Source of the DNA: JAZDLC01 sp043802345
GTDB lineage: Bacteria; Planctomycetota; B15-G4; JADJEK01
Direction: 5' to 3'
Length of the DNA stretch: 20,577 nucleotides
Assembly (NCBI GenBank): GCA_043802345.1
Contig: JAZDLC010000278.1
Span: 1 to 20,577 of the forward strand
Both the position numbers and the translations under genes were made by a program. How positions within the stretch are numbered: position 1 is the stretch's first letter; each line of letters starts with the position of its first letter. Below are positions 18,001 through 20,577 of the stretch, piece after piece. The notes under the pieces were generated by a model that saw nothing but the letters and a program-made list of their open reading frames with translations, ran no database searches and had not been told where the DNA came from.

Positions 18001-19341
18001 ATGCCCGTCAAGACCAGATCCGCCCGCTCCCGTCGCTACCCCCTGCGGGTCGAGGGCTACACGCTCGATTCGTATCTGCTCCACATCTCCGACCCGGAAG
18101 GGGACGGGCCGATCATCCCCGACATTCCTGTCGCCGCCACGTACCGGGCGGTCGATTCAGCGCGGCTGGAAGGCCTCTTCGGATCGATCCTCTCCGCCGA
18201 CCCGGCGAAAACCCACCAGGTTCCGGAGGGCGCCTACCACATCTACCAGCGCCTGGGAAACCGGGTCGAATGGATGCTGGCCCGGGCGTTCGCGGTCGCC
18301 CAGGGGGGAGACACATCGATCGTCTTCTCGGACGGCATGCGCGCCATCTCCGCCAGCATTTCCATCACCAGCCATGCCGGCTCGGAGCTGATCTGCGGCG
18401 TGCCGGTCTACGGCTGCACCGACAACCTGTTCACGGGGACCCTGCCCCGCGACGGGCGCAAGGTGCACTTCGTCGATACCCGCGACCTGGAAGGGATCGA
18501 GGCGCTCATCAACCGGAGGACGCGGGTCATCTACTGCGAGTCGCTCGCGAACCCGAACCTGCGGGTGTGCGACCTGATCAGCCTCAAGCAGCTCGTCATC
18601 AGGGAGAATTCCCGCCGGCATGACGAGGAGAGGATCACACTGATCATCGACAACACGTTCGCCACTCCCTTCTGCTGCCGGCCGCACGATCTGGGTCCTC
18701 TCCTGAAGGAACTGATCGTCGTGCACTCGGCCACCAAGGCGATCGGCGGGTTCTCCACCGGCCTGGCGGGCGTCGCGGTGATCCCCTGGGCGTACTGGAT
18801 GCGCCTCTTCCTGAACCGCAAGGACACGGGCGGCTCGCTCCCCGCGGTGGAGGCGCACTCGCTGCTGGTCCGCTCCCTGAAGACCTTCCCGATCCGCATC
18901 CGCCGGCAGGTGAAGAGCGCCGCTGCCGTGGCCCGCTTTCTGGAGAGACACCCCGCGGTCGACCGGGTTCTGTATCCGGGCCTGCGCTCGTTCGACGGCT
19001 ACGCCACCGCGCAGAAGATCCTGATCGACTGGGACGGGAATTTCTCTCCCGGGCACATGCTCGGCTTCATCCTGAAGGGGCGTTCGCCCGCCGATGCGGC
19101 CAGGAAAGGCAGGTCGTTCCTGGACCGGCTGAATCGTCAATCCAGGATCATCTCCCTGGCGGTCTCCCTCGGTTACGTGGGAACGCTGATCGAGGAGCCG
19201 GGCAGCGGAACGCACGCCACCATGCCGGACGACGAGCGGGAGAAGAAGGGGATCCCCAAGGGCCTGCTACGCCTCTCGATCGGACTGGAGGAGCCGGATG
19301 ACCTGATCCGCGATTTGGAGCGAGCCTTGCCGAAGAGGTAG
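18001..19341 (+). CDS. Cys/Met-metabolism (trans-sulfuration type) PLP-dependent enzyme
   Basis: A 446-aa member of the cystathionine gamma-synthase / beta- and gamma-lyase / methionine gamma-lyase family, which works on sulfur amino acids. Family marks are visible though divergent: YQRLGN (82-87) for the usual YSRxxNP, FSDGM (109-113), VYGCTDNLF (136-144), CESLANPN, DNTFATPF with PLP-binding Asp217, and the PLP lysine Lys246 in SATKAIGGFS (commonly SATKYxxGHS). The C-terminal RLSIGLEEPDDLI is standard. The protein is somewhat longer than usual, with an N-terminal extension of about 40 residues. It starts 9 bp after the receiver gene, and a GAGG site overlaps that gene's stop, so it belongs to the kinase operon. 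Reaction (synthase or lyase) cannot be decided from sequence alone. Confidence 0.88.
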   Translation: MPVKTRSARSRRYPLRVEGYTLDSYLLHISDPEGDGPIIPDIPVAATYRAVDSARLEGLFGSILSADPAKTHQVPEGAYHIYQRLGNRVEWMLARAFAVAQGGDTSIVFSDGMRAISASISITSHAGSELICGVPVYGCTDNLFTGTLPRDGRKVHFVDTRDLEGIEALINRRTRVIYCESLANPNLRVCDLISLKQLVIRENSRRHDEERITLIIDNTFATPFCCRPHDLGPLLKELIVVHSATKAIGGFSTGLAGVAVIPWAYWMRLFLNRKDTGGSLPAVEAHSLLVRSLKTFPIRIRRQVKSAAAVARFLERHPAVDRVLYPGLRSFDGYATAQKILIDWDGNFSPGHMLGFILKGRSPADAARKGRSFLDRLNRQSRIISLAVSLGYVGTLIEEPGSGTHATMPDDEREKKGIPKGLLRLSIGLEEPDDLIRDLERALPKR

Positions 19342-19402
19342 CGGCTGGCGGAATTCCGAGGGTACGAGACTCATTGCGCTGAGGAAGGCAGGAAACCAGA
19401 AG

Positions 19403-19792
19403 TTACGTCGCCGGGACGTGGCTCGGGTCGAGCACGGCCCTGGCGCGCTCCACGATCTTCATCGGCGAGAACGGTTTGGTCATGTACTCGTCCACGCCGA
19501 GGGAAAGTCCCTTGATCCGGTCAGCCTCCTGACCCTTGGCGGTCAGCATGATCACGTGGATTCCCTTCAAAGTCTCGTCCGACTTCACCTGCGAGAGGAC
19601 CTCGTAGCCGTTCATTTTCGGCATCATCACGTCCAGCAGGATCAGGCCCGGCAGTTCTTCCCGGATGCGCTCCATCGCTTCCACGCCATTGCTGGCCTCG
19701 GAGACTTCGAAACCCTCCTTCCTGAGAACGAACGTGAGCGATCTCAGGATGAACGGTTCGTCGTCGACCACTAGTACGCGCTTGCCGCTCAT
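19403..19792 (-). CDS. CheY-like single-domain response regulator
   Basis: A 129-aa receiver domain with no output domain. It has the acidic pair Asp10/Asp11, phosphoacceptor Asp54 in LLDVMMPKMNG, Thr84 in MLTAKGQ, and Lys106 in MTKPFSP. The start at 19792 is chosen because the receiver fold begins there (MSGKRVLVVDDE) and an AAAGG site lies about 9 nt upstream; the longer frame overlaps the upstream gene and lacks homology. It lies 28 bp behind the HATPase gene and is probably co-transcribed with it. It converges with the PLP-enzyme gene, with 61 bp between stops and no obvious terminator hairpin. Confidence 0.9.
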   Translation of the reverse strand: MSGKRVLVVDDEPFILRSLTFVLRKEGFEVSEASNGVEAMERIREELPGLILLDVMMPKMNGYEVLSQVKSDETLKGIHVIMLTAKGQEADRIKGLSLGVDEYMTKPFSPMKIVERARAVLDPSHVPAT

Positions 19793-19820
19793 GCGACCGG
19801 ACCTTTCTCTCGTCCCCGCA

Positions 19821-20300
19821 TCAGCCCCTCCCGGTCCGTGACTCATCGGCCGGGACCCCGGAGGGACTTGATCCATTCCGCGGCGGGTGTCCCCTCGCGG
19901 TTCGCTCCAGGAGCAGCAGGTTCCGCCCGTTGCGTCTCTCGAACCGGATCCTGTCCATGGTCCGCCGGAGAAGGATCAGCCCGTATCCATGTTCCGGCGG
20001 GTACTCTGGATCCGGCAGCTTGACCGCGCTCGGATCGAAGGCATCACCCTGGTCGCTGAGCCTGGCCTCGAAGCGCCTGTTTCCGATCTGAAACGAGAGC
20101 TTCGCCGCCGGATTTCCGCCGTGGCGGGAGGTGTTCGAGAGCGCCTCCTGGATTCCCAGCAGAATCTCCTTCCGCTCCTCCCGGGAGAAGCTCCCGCTGG
20201 GATCGTTCTCGAGGGCAGCCTCCACGAGAGCCCGGACCCGCGGGAGGTTCTCCCGCGTGGCCTGGAAGCAGAGGCGCACTTTCACGTCGGATCCTGCCAT
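19821..20300 (-). CDS. RsbW-like HATPase (anti-sigma / serine kinase type) protein
   Basis: A 159-aa protein with a single HATPase domain and no HisKA. The N-box is GIQEALSNTSRHG (Glu52, Asn56), the G1-type motif is LSDQGDAFDP (Asp83, Gly85) and the G2-type motif is HGYGLILLRRTMD (104-116). This is the pattern of RsbW/SpoIIAB-like serine kinases that bind sigma factors or phosphorylate anti-sigma antagonists. The last 25 residues are a Pro/Ser/Arg-rich tail. The start at 20300 gives the usual family N-terminus and has a GAGAG site 6-7 nt upstream. No STAS-domain partner or sigma factor is in the window, so target and direction of control are unknown. Confidence 0.88.
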   Translation of the reverse strand: MAGSDVKVRLCFQATRENLPRVRALVEAALENDPSGSFSREERKEILLGIQEALSNTSRHGGNPAAKLSFQIGNRRFEARLSDQGDAFDPSAVKLPDPEYPPEHGYGLILLRRTMDRIRFERRNGRNLLLLERTARGHPPRNGSSPSGVPADESRTGRG

Positions 20301-20447
20301 CAGAAGCTCTCTTGAGACTCCCCTTCTCTTCGGATCATCCCGCGCCGAATCTTGACCCGGACTTTGCCTGAAGAATGATCCAATTGGATTCGCGCCTTCC
20401 CTGGCTAGAATCGGCGCGCCGATAGCGGTGTGCAGAAAGGCGCGCCG
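20301..20447. other. Upstream region of the HATPase/receiver pair
   Basis: This non-coding stretch must hold the promoter of the minus-strand pair. I see no convincing -35/-10 or -24/-12 boxes. It does hold a 12-bp palindrome (20378-20389) and an 11-bp direct repeat that continues to 20449. Confidence 0.4.
20378..20389. repeat. 12-bp perfect palindrome, possible operator
   Basis: ATCCAATTGGAT is its own reverse complement and lies 78 bp upstream of the HATPase start. It is AT-rich compared with its surroundings. This could be a dimeric regulator site. Confidence 0.4.
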
Positions 20448-20449
20448 AT
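20413..20449. repeat. Direct repeat of GGCGCGCCGAT
   Basis: The 11-mer GGCGCGCCGAT occurs at 20413-20423 and again at 20439-20449, start-to-start distance 26 bp. Each copy contains the 8-bp palindrome GGCGCGCC. Partial copies (CGCGCC, GGCGCG) occur near 20391 and 20523. It may be a tandem binding site or a low-complexity intergenic repeat. Confidence 0.45.
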
Positions 20450-20577
20450 GCAGACTGATATGGCTAAGGGTCCGCGCAGAAATAACTTCCTGTTTTGGGC
20501 GAGCAATCGTCGTTCCTGGCAAGGCGCGACGACGACCGTGTATTCGAGATACTCCGAGGAGGAGCAACACAGCCAGG
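20448..20577 (+). CDS. Possible start of a divergent gene, cut by the window edge
   Basis: An ATG at 20448 opens a frame that stays open for 43 codons to the window end, with an AAGG site 7 nt upstream. The peptide (MQTDMAKGPRRNNFLFWASN and onward) is not recognised. A second GGAGG-like site near 20557 could instead serve a gene that starts beyond the edge. Open frames of this length are common by chance in GC-rich DNA. Confidence 0.2.
   Translation, partial: MQTDMAKGPRRNNFLFWASNRRSWQGATTTVYSRYSEEEQHSQ

Noticed and set aside
20301..20570. N-terminal extension of the HATPase protein
   Set aside because: Ninety residues without homology, covering the palindrome and direct repeats; the ATG at 20300 gives the normal family length.

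Overview
This is a GC-rich bacterial chromosome segment, densely packed, with no rRNA, tRNA, CRISPR array, insertion sequence or phage gene that I could recognise. Secreted proteins with signal peptides (a long YVTN beta-propeller protein, a HEAT-repeat protein, an SH3b protein), a sulfatase ending in 'LRALGY' and many two-component proteins suggest a free-living Gram-negative-type bacterium. Candidates are poorly cultured phyla such as Candidatus Eisenbacteria, Gemmatimonadota or Acidobacteriota. That placement is an impression from style and codon use, not a measured result.

Left part (1-8221). The 3' end of a sulfatase-type hydrolase gene converges on a very large secreted YVTN-repeat gene, with a hairpin terminator between them. 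Divergent from the YVTN gene is tgt (queuosine tRNA modification). Its product keeps the catalytic Asp residues and the zinc ligands but has an unusual base-recognition loop. tgt converges on a two-gene minus-strand unit: larC (nickel-pincer cofactor synthesis) followed by a secreted SH3b/coiled-coil protein.

Middle (8222-13952). A 381-bp gene-free region separates larC from a plus-strand secreted HEAT-repeat protein with about twelve regular repeats. The HEAT gene overlaps tail-to-tail by 14 bp with the end of a minus-strand operon. That operon reads mobB > threonine aldolase > phosphomanno/phosphoglucomutase > SAM hydroxide adenosyltransferase. Two of its junctions overlap (a shared base in TGATG, and GTGA). 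A good sigma-70-like promoter sits so close to mobB that the mRNA may be leaderless.

Right part (14030-20577). A plus-strand set reads MFS transporter > sensorless hybrid histidine kinase with two complete kinase cores around a receiver domain > stand-alone receiver protein > trans-sulfuration-type PLP enzyme. Kinase and receiver overlap by ATGA; the PLP gene follows 9 bp later. Converging on it is a minus-strand pair: an RsbW-like HATPase protein and a CheY-like receiver. Two phosphorelay modules thus lie tail to tail, with a PLP enzyme as the only recognisable enzyme among them. This is the part I would look at first for an undescribed signalling system. The last 277 bases hold a palindrome, a direct repeat and possibly the start of a divergent gene cut by the window edge.
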